A stretch of DNA of 64,000 nucleotides from Pseudorhodoplanes sp049324435. Lineage in GTDB: Bacteria; Pseudomonadota; Alphaproteobacteria; Rhizobiales; Xanthobacteraceae. Below, piece after piece: positions 35,892 through 44,895 of this stretch (within the stretch, counting starts at the first letter, position 1; every line of letters begins with the position of its first letter). Below the pieces are notes generated by a model. That model worked only from the letters and a program-made list of their open reading frames with translations, was not told the DNA's origin and searched no databases. Location of the stretch: the NCBI GenBank assembly GCA_049324435.1, contig JBMOOQ010000053.1, positions 94,286 to 158,285 of the forward strand, written 5' to 3'. The translations under genes were made by a program, and so were the position numbers.

Positions 35892-36857
35892 CTACGCGGC
35901 GGCTCTGACCGCCCCCCGATCCTGGCGCGGCGACCGCCGGAAGCGCGCGCGATAGGCGCGCGAGAAATGGCTGGCGGTCGCGAACCCGCAGGATAGGGCA
36001 ATCTCCAGAAGCGGGAGCGCTGTTTCATGCACCAATGTCCGCGCGCGATCGAGCCTGATCCTCATATAAAGATCGCCGATCGTGGTCCCGAGATGGCGCG
36101 CGAACAGCCGTTCGAGCTGCCGCACCGACAAGCCGGCTGCACGTGCAAGAGCGTCCCGTGACAACGGCTTGCTCGCAGAATCTTCCATCGCCTGGAGCGC
36201 ATCAATGAGCCTCGGGTGTGCGACGCCGTAGCGCTCTCGCAATGTCAGGCGCTGCGGACCGCTGCCCGCGCGCAATTGCGTTTGCAGGAACCATTCGCTC
36301 ACGGCGGCCGCAAGCGGCGAGCCCTGCTCGGCGGCGATGATGGCGCGCATCATATCGAAACCGGCAACGCCGCCGGCACAGGTGAGCCGGTCGCGATCGA
36401 TCTCGTAAAGGGTGCGCCGCACGTCGAGTTGCGGAAAGTCTTCCTGAAAGCTCGCCATGTGCTCCCAGTGAATGGTGCAGCGGTAGCCATCGAGCAGGCC
36501 TGCACGGGCGAGAATGTATGGCCCGCCGGATACGCCGCCGATCCGTACGCCACGCCGCGCCAGCTTGCGCAGCCACGATAGCGTGCGGGCATGACGATGG
36601 AGCGCCGGGTTGCCGCCCGCGCAAACAAGAAGGGTGTCCAATGGGAAGCCGTCGCCGGTCTTCTGGTCTGCGGCAATGGCGAGGCCGCTCGATGCTGCCA
36701 CCGGCTGGCCGTCCGCAGAAACATGCGTCCACATGTAGAGTGTTCGTCCGGAGAGCCGGTTGGCGGCGCGCAGCGGTTCGACCGCCGAGGCATAGGACAG
36801 CAGCGAAAAGCCCGGTATCAGCAGGAATCCTATGTGCTGGGGAGCGAAGTCCTTCAT
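35892..36857 (-). CDS. GlxA-family AraC-type regulator of sarcosine catabolism
   Basis: A 321-residue transcription factor. Residues 1-190 form a DJ-1/PfpI-like sensor (IGFLLIPGFSLLSYASAVEPLRAAN, LLVCAGG, VSGGPYILARAGLLDG, TCAGGVAGFDMM); the C-terminal 100 residues are an AraC-type double helix-turn-helix (LARAAGLSVRQLERLFARH, LEIALSCGFATASHFSRAYRARF). The layout is that of GbdR/SouR-type regulators of glycine betaine and sarcosine use, and it is divergent from soxBDAG. The ATG at 36857 (MKDFAPQHIGF) fits relatives better than a TTG at 36902. Confidence 0.85.
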   Translation of the reverse strand: MKDFAPQHIGFLLIPGFSLLSYASAVEPLRAANRLSGRTLYMWTHVSADGQPVAASSGLAIAADQKTGDGFPLDTLLVCAGGNPALHRHARTLSWLRKLARRGVRIGGVSGGPYILARAGLLDGYRCTIHWEHMASFQEDFPQLDVRRTLYEIDRDRLTCAGGVAGFDMMRAIIAAEQGSPLAAAVSEWFLQTQLRAGSGPQRLTLRERYGVAHPRLIDALQAMEDSASKPLSRDALARAAGLSVRQLERLFARHLGTTIGDLYMRIRLDRARTLVHETALPLLEIALSCGFATASHFSRAYRARFRRSPRQDRGAVRAAA

Positions 36858-36914
36858 GCCGGTGGTCAATGCATGGTCGGAAACAAAGGCCTTTGACGCC
36901 AAAGGATAAAAAAC

Positions 36915-36929
36915 TGTCGTTTTTGGACA
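36915..36929. promoter_or_regulatory. Inverted repeat TGTC-N7-GACA in the sox/glxA gap
   Basis: The site TGTCGTTTTTGGACA has arms TGTC and GACA with a 7-base spacer, inside an AT-rich patch with an overlapping AAAAAC/GTTTTT inverted repeat. It lies 58 bases before the regulator start and 62 bases before soxB. It is a plausible binding site for the divergent regulator, an inference from position. Confidence 0.4.
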
Positions 36930-36990
36930 ATATTCCCGCTCCGGCCGCGCATCAATAGCGTCATTGCGGCAACCGGGCCGCTTCCTCGTT

Positions 36991-38256
36991 ATGCGGATGC
37001 CACCGTTGCGCTACTCGGCTTTCCAGATCCTGTCGCAGGCCCTGCGGGGCAATCGCGGATGGCAGCCGGTCTGGCGAGAGCCCGAGCCCAAGCCCTTCTA
37101 CGACGTGGTCATCGTCGGCGGCGGCGGCCACGGTCTGGCGACCGCCTATTATCTCGCGAAGAACCACGGCATCACCAATGTCGCGGTGATCGAGAAGGGT
37201 TATCTCGGCTCCGGCAATGTCGGGCGCAACACCACGATCATCCGCTCGAATTATCTCCTGCCCGGGAACATCCCGTTCTACGAACACTCTATGAAGCTGT
37301 GGGAGGGTTTGGAGCAGGACCTCAACTACAATGCCATGGTCAGTCAGCGCGGCGTGCTGAATCTCTATCACTCCGACGCTCAGCGTGATGCCTATGCCCG
37401 GCGCGGCAACGCCATGCGGATGCACGGTGTCGATGCCGAACTGCTCGATCGCGACGGCGTTAAGACGCTGGTGCCGTTCCTCGATTTCGACAATGCGCGT
37501 TTTCCGATTCAGGGCGGGCTGATCCAGCGCCGCGGGGGCACGGTGCGCCATGACGCGGTGGCCTGGGGCTATGCGCGCGCCGCCGACAAGCGTGGCGTCG
37601 ATCTGATCCAGAATTGCGAAGTCACCGGCCTGCGCATCGAAGCCGGCCGCATCACCGGCGTCGAGACCACGCGCGGCTTCATCGGTGCGAGGAAAGTCGG
37701 GCTTGCGGTTGCGGGAAATTCATCGCGTCTTGCCGCGATGGCGGGCTTCCGGCTGCCGATCGACAGCCATGTCCTGCAGGCCTTCGTGTCGGAAGGGCTG
37801 AAGCCGCTGATCGATATCGTGATGACCTTCGGTGCCGGACATTTCTATGTGAGCCAGTCCGACAAGGGAGGGCTCGTCTTTGGCGGCGATATCGACGGCT
37901 ACAACTCGTATGCCCAGCGCGGCAACCTGCCGGTGATCGAGGATGTGATGGAGGGCGCGATGGCGGTGTGGCCGGGCGTCGGCCGCATCCGCGTGCTGCG
38001 GCACTGGGGCGGCATCATGGATATGTCGATGGACGGTTCCCCGATCATCGACCGCACGCCGGTCGAGGGACTCTATCTCAATGCCGGCTGGTGCTATGGA
38101 GGTTTCAAGGCGACGCCCGCTTCAGGCGATTGCTTCGCGCACCTGATCGCGCGCGACGAGATGCATCCTGTGGCGACCGCCTATCGCCTCGATCGATTCG
38201 CAACCGGCGCCGTGATCGACGAAAAGGGCGTCGGCGCCCAGGCCAATCTGCATTGA
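36991..38256 (+). CDS. soxB: Sarcosine oxidase, beta subunit
   Basis: Catalytic flavoprotein subunit of heterotetrameric sarcosine oxidase, which demethylates sarcosine to glycine, giving H2O2 and 5,10-methylene-THF. The 421-residue protein has the FAD Rossmann motif VVIVGGGGHGLATAYYLAK at 39-57, the family signature GSGNVGRNTTIIRSNYL near 73, and RHDAVAWGYARAA, whose His187 corresponds by context to the residue that covalently holds FMN in the Corynebacterium enzyme. The start at 36991 is preferred over an upstream TTG. First gene of soxBDAG. Confidence 0.95.
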   Translation: MRMPPLRYSAFQILSQALRGNRGWQPVWREPEPKPFYDVVIVGGGGHGLATAYYLAKNHGITNVAVIEKGYLGSGNVGRNTTIIRSNYLLPGNIPFYEHSMKLWEGLEQDLNYNAMVSQRGVLNLYHSDAQRDAYARRGNAMRMHGVDAELLDRDGVKTLVPFLDFDNARFPIQGGLIQRRGGTVRHDAVAWGYARAADKRGVDLIQNCEVTGLRIEAGRITGVETTRGFIGARKVGLAVAGNSSRLAAMAGFRLPIDSHVLQAFVSEGLKPLIDIVMTFGAGHFYVSQSDKGGLVFGGDIDGYNSYAQRGNLPVIEDVMEGAMAVWPGVGRIRVLRHWGGIMDMSMDGSPIIDRTPVEGLYLNAGWCYGGFKATPASGDCFAHLIARDEMHPVATAYRLDRFATGAVIDEKGVGAQANLH

Positions 38257-38266
38257 GGCCGCGGCG

Positions 38267-38551
38267 ATGAGAATCCCCTGTCCCTATTGCGGAGAGCGCG
38301 ACCGGCGCGAATTCACGGTGCTCGGCGATGCCGATCCGGTGCGGCCGGACGGCATGGATGCCGATCCGCTGGCGATGTTCGACTATGTCTATCAGCGCAG
38401 CAATCCGGCAGGTCTGCTGCGAGAATACTGGTATCACGGCGCGGGTTGTCACGCTTGGCTTGTGGTCGAGCGCGATACCCGCACGCACGCGATTCACAAT
38501 GTGACCAGCGCCAAGAAGGCCGCCCTGTCGCGTGTGCAGGGGGGCGCGTGA
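38267..38551 (+). CDS. soxD: Sarcosine oxidase, delta subunit
   Basis: Small zinc-binding subunit of the heterotetrameric enzyme. The 94-residue product opens with CPYCGERDRREF and has AGCHAWLVVERDT near residue 59, the Cys/His pattern of the family. It lies 10 bases after soxB, and its stop shares one base with the soxA ATG, so the subunits are translated in step. Confidence 0.95.
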   Translation: MRIPCPYCGERDRREFTVLGDADPVRPDGMDADPLAMFDYVYQRSNPAGLLREYWYHGAGCHAWLVVERDTRTHAIHNVTSAKKAALSRVQGGA

Positions 38552-41526
38552 TGGCGTATCGTCTCGACGCCGGCGGCCGCATCGACCGTGAAAAGCCTCT
38601 GAGCTTCACCTTCGATGGCAAGAGCTATCAGGGCTTCCAGGGCGATACGCTGGCGTCGGCCTTGCTCGCCAATGACGTGACGCTCGTCGGGCGCTCGTTC
38701 AAGTATCACCGGCCGCGCGGCATCCTCTCCGCCGGCAGTGAGGAGCCGAACGCGCTGGTCGAACTGCGCAGCGGCGCACGGCGCGAGCCCAATACGCGGG
38801 CGACGACAATTGAGCTTTACGACGGTCTCGATGCCACGTCGCAGAATCGCTGGCCGTCGCTGCGCTTCGATCTCTTGTCGATGACGGCACCATTGTCGCC
38901 GGTCATGAGCGCGGGCTTCTACTACAAGACCTTCATGTGGCCGCCGAGCTTCTGGGAAAAGGTTTACGAACCCCTCATACGCCGCGCCGCAGGACTTGGC
39001 CGCGCCGCGCGTGAGCCCGATCCTGATCGCTACGAGAAGGCGTTTCTGCATTGCGATGTGCTGGTGATCGGCGCAGGTCCGTCAGGACTTGCTGCGGCCC
39101 TTGCGGCAGGCCGTTCTGGCGCCCGGGTTGTTCTCTGCGATGAGAGCTTCGAATTTGGCGGCCGGCTGTTGTCCGAACGGTGCAAGATCGACGGCGCGCC
39201 CGCCGACCTGTGGCTCGCATCGGTGACAGCCGAGCTTGCCTCGTTGCCGGAGGTCCAGCTGATGCCGCGGACTACGGTATTCGGTGTCTATGACGGCGGC
39301 ACTTGCGGCGCTCTGGAGCGCGTTGCCGATCACCTGCTGGTGCCGCCACGGTTTCAGCCGCGGCAGCGCTACTGGCAGATCGTTGCGAAACGCACGGTGC
39401 TTGCGTCCGGTGCGATCGAGCGGCCTCTCGTGTTCGGAGATAACGACCGGCCCGGCGTGATGCTCGCGGGTGCCGTTCGCGCTTACATCAACCGGTTCGG
39501 TGTCGTACCCGGCCGGCACGGTGTCGTCGTCACAACATGCGACGATGGCTGGCGCACCGCATCGGATTTGCACGCGGCCGGCGGTCACGTCGCGGCTATC
39601 GTCGATGCGCGCGCAGATGTCAGTGCGGCTTTGCGCCAAGATGCGGACAAGGCCGGCATTCGCGTCATGCTTGGTACGCAGCCTTGCGCCGTGCGCGGTC
39701 GCAGATCAGTCAGCGGCATCGACGTCGTCGATGCGTCCGGCAATCGCCACCATCTGCCCTGCGATCTCGTCGCAATGTCCAACGGCTGGAATCCGACGAT
39801 CCATCTGGCCACGCATCTGGGCGGAAAGCCGGTGTGGGACGAGACCCGCCAGGCCTTCATGCCGCCGCAGGAATTGCCGCCTGGCATGTCGGTCGTCGGT
39901 GCGGCTGCGGGCGAATTCCGGCTTGCAAACGCGATCGAGGCTGGCGGAAAAGCCGGCGCAGCCGCGGCGGGCGATTGCGGTTTCGATGCCCGGCCGCTGC
40001 CGCGCGTCACGGCCGCGGAGACCGCAACGGGCGGTGCGTCTGTTTGGACCGCGCCGCCCGGCAAGGGAAAAGCTTTCGTCGATTTTCAGAACGACGTGAC
40101 CGCATCAGACGTCAAACTCGCGCATGCGGAAGGCTTTCGTTCCGTCGAGCATCTGAAGCGCTACACCACGCTCGGCATGGCAACGGACCAGGGCAAAACG
40201 TCGAACGTCGCCGGTCATGCGATCATGGCGGCCTTGTGTGGCGTCGATATTGCGCGCGCGGGGACGACGGTGTTCCGGCCGCCTTATACGCCGGTCGCGA
40301 TCGGCGCGCTCGCCGGGCATCACCGCGGCAAGGAGTTCCGGCCCTATCGCCTGACGCCGTCGCACGACTGGGCGCGGGAGCAGGGTGCCGTCTTCGTCGA
40401 AACCGGCTTGTGGCTGCGCGCGCAATATTTTCCGCAGGCCGGCGACAGGGATTGGCTCGATGCGGTGGTCCGCGAGGTCAACGCGGTGCGAAATGGTGTC
40501 GGCGTCTGCGACGTGTCGACGCTCGGTAAGATCGACATTCAGGGTGCGGACGCAGCCGAGTTTCTCAATCGCATCTACATCAATGGTTGGACCACCCTTG
40601 CCGTCGGCAAGGCGCGCTACGGCGTGATGCTGCGCGAGGACGGCTTTGTCATGGACGATGGCACGACTGCGCGGCTCGGCGACACGCATTTTCTGATGAC
40701 AACGACCACCGCCAATGCCGCGCGGGTGATGCAACATCTTGAATTCTGCCATCAGGCGCTGTGGCCGACGCTCGATGTCCGAATGGTTTCGGTGACCGAG
40801 CAATGGGCGCAGTTCTCGATTGCCGGACCGCGTTCGCGCGATGTGCTCCGCGAGATCGTCGATCCACAGCACGACATCTCGAACGAGGCCTTTCCGTATC
40901 TCGCATGCGGCTCCGTGACCGTCGGCGGCGGCATTCCGGCACGGTTGTTCCGGATATCGTTCTCCGGCGAACTGGCCTATGAGCTTGCGGTGCCCGCGTC
41001 TTATGGAGACGCGGCGATCCGGGCCATCATGGCGGCCGGCAAGCCCCACGGCATCCATCCCTACGGAACCGAAGCGCTCGGCGTGATGCGGATCGAGAAG
41101 GGGCATGTCGCAGGCAACGAGCTGAACGGCCAGACGACCGCGCGCGATCTCGGCCTCGACAAGATGATGTCGCGCAAGAAGGACTATATCGGCCGGGTCA
41201 TGGCGGCCCGTCCGGCCTTGCTCGATGCCGCGCGGCCACGCTTTGTCGGCCTCCGTCCGGTCAACCGGACGGATCGCCTGCGCGCCGGCGCGCATTTCGT
41301 CTCGGCCGGAAAACCTGCCACTGCAGAGCACGACGAGGGCTTCATGACTTCGGTGGCGTATTCACCGACGCTGCAGCACTGGATCGGGCTGGGTCTTCTT
41401 CGCAATGGTCCGGACCGGATCGGCGAGCGAATCCGCTGCGTCGATCCGTTGCGTAACGAGGCATGCGACGTGGAGGTCTGTTCTCCCGTGTTCGTCGATC
41501 CAAACGAGGAGCGGCTCCGTGTCTGA
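38551..41526 (+). CDS. soxA: Sarcosine oxidase, alpha subunit
   Basis: Largest subunit, 991 residues. It has an N-terminal ferredoxin-like region (FDGKSYQGFQGDTLASALLANDVTLVGRSFKYHRPRG-type start), the NAD-binding domain (VLVIGAGPSGLAAALAAGRSGARVVL near residue 170), and a C-terminal GcvT-like folate-binding half (YGVMLREDGFVMDDGTTARLGD; GTEALGVMRIEKGHVAGNEL) where methylene-THF forms. The start at 38551 is fixed by the overlap with soxD; the frame remains open upstream but runs inside soxD. It overlaps soxG by eight bases. Confidence 0.95.
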   Translation: MAYRLDAGGRIDREKPLSFTFDGKSYQGFQGDTLASALLANDVTLVGRSFKYHRPRGILSAGSEEPNALVELRSGARREPNTRATTIELYDGLDATSQNRWPSLRFDLLSMTAPLSPVMSAGFYYKTFMWPPSFWEKVYEPLIRRAAGLGRAAREPDPDRYEKAFLHCDVLVIGAGPSGLAAALAAGRSGARVVLCDESFEFGGRLLSERCKIDGAPADLWLASVTAELASLPEVQLMPRTTVFGVYDGGTCGALERVADHLLVPPRFQPRQRYWQIVAKRTVLASGAIERPLVFGDNDRPGVMLAGAVRAYINRFGVVPGRHGVVVTTCDDGWRTASDLHAAGGHVAAIVDARADVSAALRQDADKAGIRVMLGTQPCAVRGRRSVSGIDVVDASGNRHHLPCDLVAMSNGWNPTIHLATHLGGKPVWDETRQAFMPPQELPPGMSVVGAAAGEFRLANAIEAGGKAGAAAAGDCGFDARPLPRVTAAETATGGASVWTAPPGKGKAFVDFQNDVTASDVKLAHAEGFRSVEHLKRYTTLGMATDQGKTSNVAGHAIMAALCGVDIARAGTTVFRPPYTPVAIGALAGHHRGKEFRPYRLTPSHDWAREQGAVFVETGLWLRAQYFPQAGDRDWLDAVVREVNAVRNGVGVCDVSTLGKIDIQGADAAEFLNRIYINGWTTLAVGKARYGVMLREDGFVMDDGTTARLGDTHFLMTTTTANAARVMQHLEFCHQALWPTLDVRMVSVTEQWAQFSIAGPRSRDVLREIVDPQHDISNEAFPYLACGSVTVGGGIPARLFRISFSGELAYELAVPASYGDAAIRAIMAAGKPHGIHPYGTEALGVMRIEKGHVAGNELNGQTTARDLGLDKMMSRKKDYIGRVMAARPALLDAARPRFVGLRPVNRTDRLRAGAHFVSAGKPATAEHDEGFMTSVAYSPTLQHWIGLGLLRNGPDRIGERIRCVDPLRNEACDVEVCSPVFVDPNEERLRV

Positions 41527-42142
41527 ACAGCGCACCTCATGGTGGCGGAAGGGCGCCTGGGACGGCATTGCCAAGACCGGACGGTGTGGGGCTGACAGCG
41601 CCGAACCGGGCGTGGTGATCACACCCCGGCATGATTTTTCGTTCGCGTGCATCATCGCAGGTGAAAACGATCGTGCTCTGACGGACTGCATCACGTCGCG
41701 ATATGGCGTCGATCTGCCGGACAGACCGTGCGTCATGTCGGGGGTCACATTCGATCTTCTCTGGGCCGGTCCGTCACAATGGCTCGCCGTGTCGGTGCGG
41801 CCGGCAATGCCTGCGGAACTCGCAGCGGATTTGCAAGGATTTGTAGCCGTATCGGATCAGACCGATGCGCGCGCCACACTGCGGCTGCGCGGGCCGCGTG
41901 TCTGCGACGCATTGGCCAAGGGATGGCCGGTCGATCTGCATCCGCGCGCATTCCGTCGCGGCGATACCCTCATCACGGCGATCGGAGGGATCGGCGTGCA
42001 GGTCTGGTGGGCGGATGTGGACGACGCGCTCCACCTTGCAGTGCCCCGCAGCATGGCTGGCAGTTTCTGGTCGTGGCTCGTGACGTCGGCAAATGAGTTC
42101 GGCGTCGAAGTGCTGCCGGCCAAAGGCGGCTCGCTTCTATAG
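41519..42142 (+). CDS. soxG: Sarcosine oxidase, gamma subunit
   Basis: Fourth subunit of the complex, 207 residues from a GTG at 41519 (VSEQRTSWW). The middle matches the family: FDLLWAGPSQWLAVS, SDQTDARATLRLRGPRVCDALAKGWPVDLHP and a C-terminal TSANEFGVEVLP. The GcvT-like core lacks catalytic residues. The start is supported by its overlap with soxA. The stop meets the end of a minus-strand small frame. Confidence 0.9.
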   Translation: MSEQRTSWWRKGAWDGIAKTGRCGADSAEPGVVITPRHDFSFACIIAGENDRALTDCITSRYGVDLPDRPCVMSGVTFDLLWAGPSQWLAVSVRPAMPAELAADLQGFVAVSDQTDARATLRLRGPRVCDALAKGWPVDLHPRAFRRGDTLITAIGGIGVQVWWADVDDALHLAVPRSMAGSFWSWLVTSANEFGVEVLPAKGGSLL

Positions 42143-42352
42143 TTTGACGAGATAGGGCGTCCGCGAGGAAATGACGATCGATTTCGCGCTTCTGAGGCAA
42201 GAGTCGATATCATGCTCCTCCCAAGGTGCCTCTTCAAGCCCGCAACCGCAGCGGTCCTTAGGGCTGTTGCCATGATCTTCCGGAAGGAAGAAATGCCCCA
42301 ACGGATCGGCGCATCCAAGAAGAGTAAGGCGCTCGGCCATGAACCCCTCCAT
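42137..42352 (-). CDS. Possible small hypothetical protein
   Basis: A 71-residue frame (or 67 from the internal ATG at 42340) with Cys, Asp and Glu-rich composition: AERLTLLGCADPLGHFFLPEDHGNSP, CGCGLEEAPWEEHDIDSCL. The amino-acid composition and lack of rare Arg/Ser bias look more like a real protein than an antisense shadow, and it sits in a gap rather than under a gene. Four Cys residues may bind metal. Its stop overlaps the soxG stop. No family is recognised. Confidence 0.4.
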   Translation of the reverse strand: MEGFMAERLTLLGCADPLGHFFLPEDHGNSPKDRCGCGLEEAPWEEHDIDSCLRSAKSIVISSRTPYLVKL

Positions 42353-42646
42353 CGTTATCGCAGCGCTAACCTGTCAATAATGCATACGTTCCTCTGGCAC
42401 AGCAAACGACTTGGTGAAGTCACGTCGCTGTGACGGTCATCCAAAAATTTGCGGAAGCGGACTCTTAGCCAAGGCAGGCGGCGCGCCGATCCAACGTAAG
42501 GATCGAAGGCAAGGCTGCGGCGTCGCGCGTGCCGCCTACGTCCTTCGGTCATACTCCATTGTTGTAGCCGGCTCATCCATACGGACCGAGGGCATTCTAC
42601 TAGACTGTTTCAAGGAAGGAGCGCGTTTTCGGTCCGGGAGCAAAAT
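42353..42646 (+). other. Intergenic region upstream of the acyltransferase-TPR gene
   Basis: A 294-base region of lower GC than its surroundings, with runs such as AATAATGCATACG near 42377. No promoter is clear and no small frame has coding character. It separates the sox operon from the secretion island. Confidence 0.3.
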
Positions 42647-44500
42647 ATGCTGATCGATACTATCGACGATTTTGCGTCCTTCGAGCGCATAAGGCCCGAT
42701 TGGGATGCGATCTATGAGGCCGACCCGGACGCGCAGTTTTTTCTGTCCTGGACCTGGATGTCGCAATGGATTCCGATGTCATCCGGTTCGTGGTTCATCC
42801 TCGCGGCAAAGCCGCGTCCGGAGGATCGATATGTCGCGATGTTCCCGTTGCGCTGGCGGCTGAAGGAAGACAAGGCCGGCTTCTACAACGAAATTGTCAT
42901 GACCGGAAATTATGCAGCCGATTACACCGGTTTCATCTGCAGGCCTGAATACGACGACCGCGCCATCGCCGCGTTTGCGCGGCATTTCAAGCGCCTGAAC
43001 TGGCGCCGGCTCAATCTCGATTATGTCCGCATGACCGAAGCAAGGTCGCGCGCATTTCTGCTTAATTTCTCCGACAAGCGCTTCGAGACGACATCCGGCA
43101 GCCGTATCAACAAGCGGGACAACATCAACAATCTGCTGTGTCCGGCGGTCTCGCTTCCCGATCACTGGGACACTTATCTGGCAACCTGCACAAGCACCAA
43201 CATGCGGCAGAAGCTGCGGCGGTTTCTCCGTCAGATCGAGGCGGACCCGTCGTTCCGTATCACGCATTCGCAGGGCGACGAGGTCGAACGCGATATCGAC
43301 ATTCTGCTGAAATTCTGGGCCGCGAAATGGGGGTCCCGGAAGGGTGACCGGCTGTCGAGTATCCTGAAGTCGAACTCCATCATGCTGCGGCGATGCGCTC
43401 AGGCGGGGCATCTCTTTATGCCGATGCTGTGGCGGGGCGACCGGCCGCTCGGCGGGCTGGCGAGCCTCCTCGATCCCTGGAAGAAGGCCATTCATTTCTA
43501 TCTCGCGGGGCGCGACGAATCCTTCAATGATCCGCCACCGGGTCTCGTTCTTCATGCCCATAGCATCCGCTACGCGATTGGACAGGGCATCAAGACATAC
43601 GACTTTTTGCGCGGCAATGAGCCGTACAAATACTCCTTTGGTGCCAAGGAGCGGCCGATTGCATGCATCGTTATCAGCACCCGAAGCGATCGCAACCTGG
43701 GCGACAAGCTCGCGCCCGGAAGCGTGCCCGCCGTATTCGCGCGGGCGGCCGAGCTGCACAAGGCCGGAAAGCTGGCGATCGCAGAGCGCGGCTACCGTCA
43801 GATACTCGACACCGATCCAGGACATGCACAGGCGCTGTTTTGCCTCGGCCAATTGATGGTGACAAAAGGCAGACACGGCGCCGCAAAGCGGATCTTTACT
43901 GCGCTGACCGAGCTGCGGCCGCGATCCGAGAAGGCATGGGCATGGCTTGCCCAGTCGCTCGAGGCGCGCGGCAAACTGAACGAGGCAGCCGACGCCTACC
44001 GGACGATCATAAAGATCAACCCGGACTCTGCGGGGGTTCACAACAAGCTGGGCGCCCTGTTGTTCAAGCTGCGACGCTTCGATGAAGCCGTGGCGGAATT
44101 CGATCGCGCTCTGGAACTGAACCCGGAATACCTTGAGGCCGATGTCAGCCGCGCCAATACGCTCTTTATGCTCGGCCGGCTGCCGGTGGAGCAGCGCGAT
44201 CTCTACGCAGTCCGCAATACCGATCTTGGCGACAAGATGCGCCAGAGCGGCTCTCAGAGTTTCGCCGCGAGTTGCTACCGGCAGGCCATTGCAATGAAGG
44301 ACGATCTCGCGCGGGCGCATTACGGGCTGGGACACGTGCTGCAAGCGCAGGGCGACGCTGAAGCCGCGAGCGACAGCTTCCGCCGCGCGGCGGAGCTCGA
44401 TCCGGATTACCTTGATGCGGTCGAACGCCTCGACGGAGCGGCCGGCCGTTATGCGCGGCATGCGCAATCCCCCGGGCAGGATACGCGCGCCTCGCTTTAG
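42647..44500 (+). CDS. GNAT/FemAB-like acyltransferase fused to TPR repeats
   Basis: A 617-residue two-part protein. Residues 1-350 resemble the BioF2/CelD-type GNAT domain found in envelope polysaccharide enzymes (SWTWMSQWIPMSSGSWFILAAK, NYAADYTGFICRP, FYLAGRDESFNDPPPGLVLHAHSIRYAIGQGIKTYDFLRGNEPYKYSF). From about 365 to 600 follow six TPR units (AERGYRQILDTDPGHAQALFCLGQL; EFDRALELNPEYLEADVSRAN). The donor and acceptor are unknown; CelD is linked to cellulose biosynthesis in Agrobacterium. It precedes the repeat-protein genes of the secretion locus by about 400 bases. Confidence 0.75.
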   Translation: MLIDTIDDFASFERIRPDWDAIYEADPDAQFFLSWTWMSQWIPMSSGSWFILAAKPRPEDRYVAMFPLRWRLKEDKAGFYNEIVMTGNYAADYTGFICRPEYDDRAIAAFARHFKRLNWRRLNLDYVRMTEARSRAFLLNFSDKRFETTSGSRINKRDNINNLLCPAVSLPDHWDTYLATCTSTNMRQKLRRFLRQIEADPSFRITHSQGDEVERDIDILLKFWAAKWGSRKGDRLSSILKSNSIMLRRCAQAGHLFMPMLWRGDRPLGGLASLLDPWKKAIHFYLAGRDESFNDPPPGLVLHAHSIRYAIGQGIKTYDFLRGNEPYKYSFGAKERPIACIVISTRSDRNLGDKLAPGSVPAVFARAAELHKAGKLAIAERGYRQILDTDPGHAQALFCLGQLMVTKGRHGAAKRIFTALTELRPRSEKAWAWLAQSLEARGKLNEAADAYRTIIKINPDSAGVHNKLGALLFKLRRFDEAVAEFDRALELNPEYLEADVSRANTLFMLGRLPVEQRDLYAVRNTDLGDKMRQSGSQSFAASCYRQAIAMKDDLARAHYGLGHVLQAQGDAEAASDSFRRAAELDPDYLDAVERLDGAAGRYARHAQSPGQDTRASL

Positions 44501-44895
44501 GCTGCGGGTAGCACGCGCTGCCGTGCGCGTTGGGTGTGTGGCATCTACCACCAAAGATGCGCCTCCCCCGATACTCCAATGTTCATCTATGCGCTGCGCT
44601 GGATGTCATGGAGACTTCTCCGACGCCCGGATCAGGATCAGTACCCGCGTTCCTCGATCCGGCGAGCGAAGAGGAGGCGCCAGCCGCAGAAGCAGTCCGG
44701 TGAAATTGAGCGGACCTCGTTTGGACGAGCCGGCGCCTTGCGAAGCGGGTGTCGGCCGGATGAACCGGTCAAAGCATGAAAGACGTCAGTCAATCATCGC
44801 ACAGTGGCATCGCGTATCGTTTGTGATCGCAGACGCAGAAGATCAGCGATTTCGAACCGGCCCGATGCTCCTGATGCTCAGCAGGAGCTACGATT
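44501..44895 (+). other. Leader region before the repeat-protein gene
   Basis: A 395-base gap without a convincing gene; frames that cross it are Arg/Ser-rich shadows. The end (CAGGAGCTACGATT) is a good ribosome-binding site for the gene at 44896. No terminator follows the acyltransferase gene, so the two may share a transcript. Confidence 0.35.
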
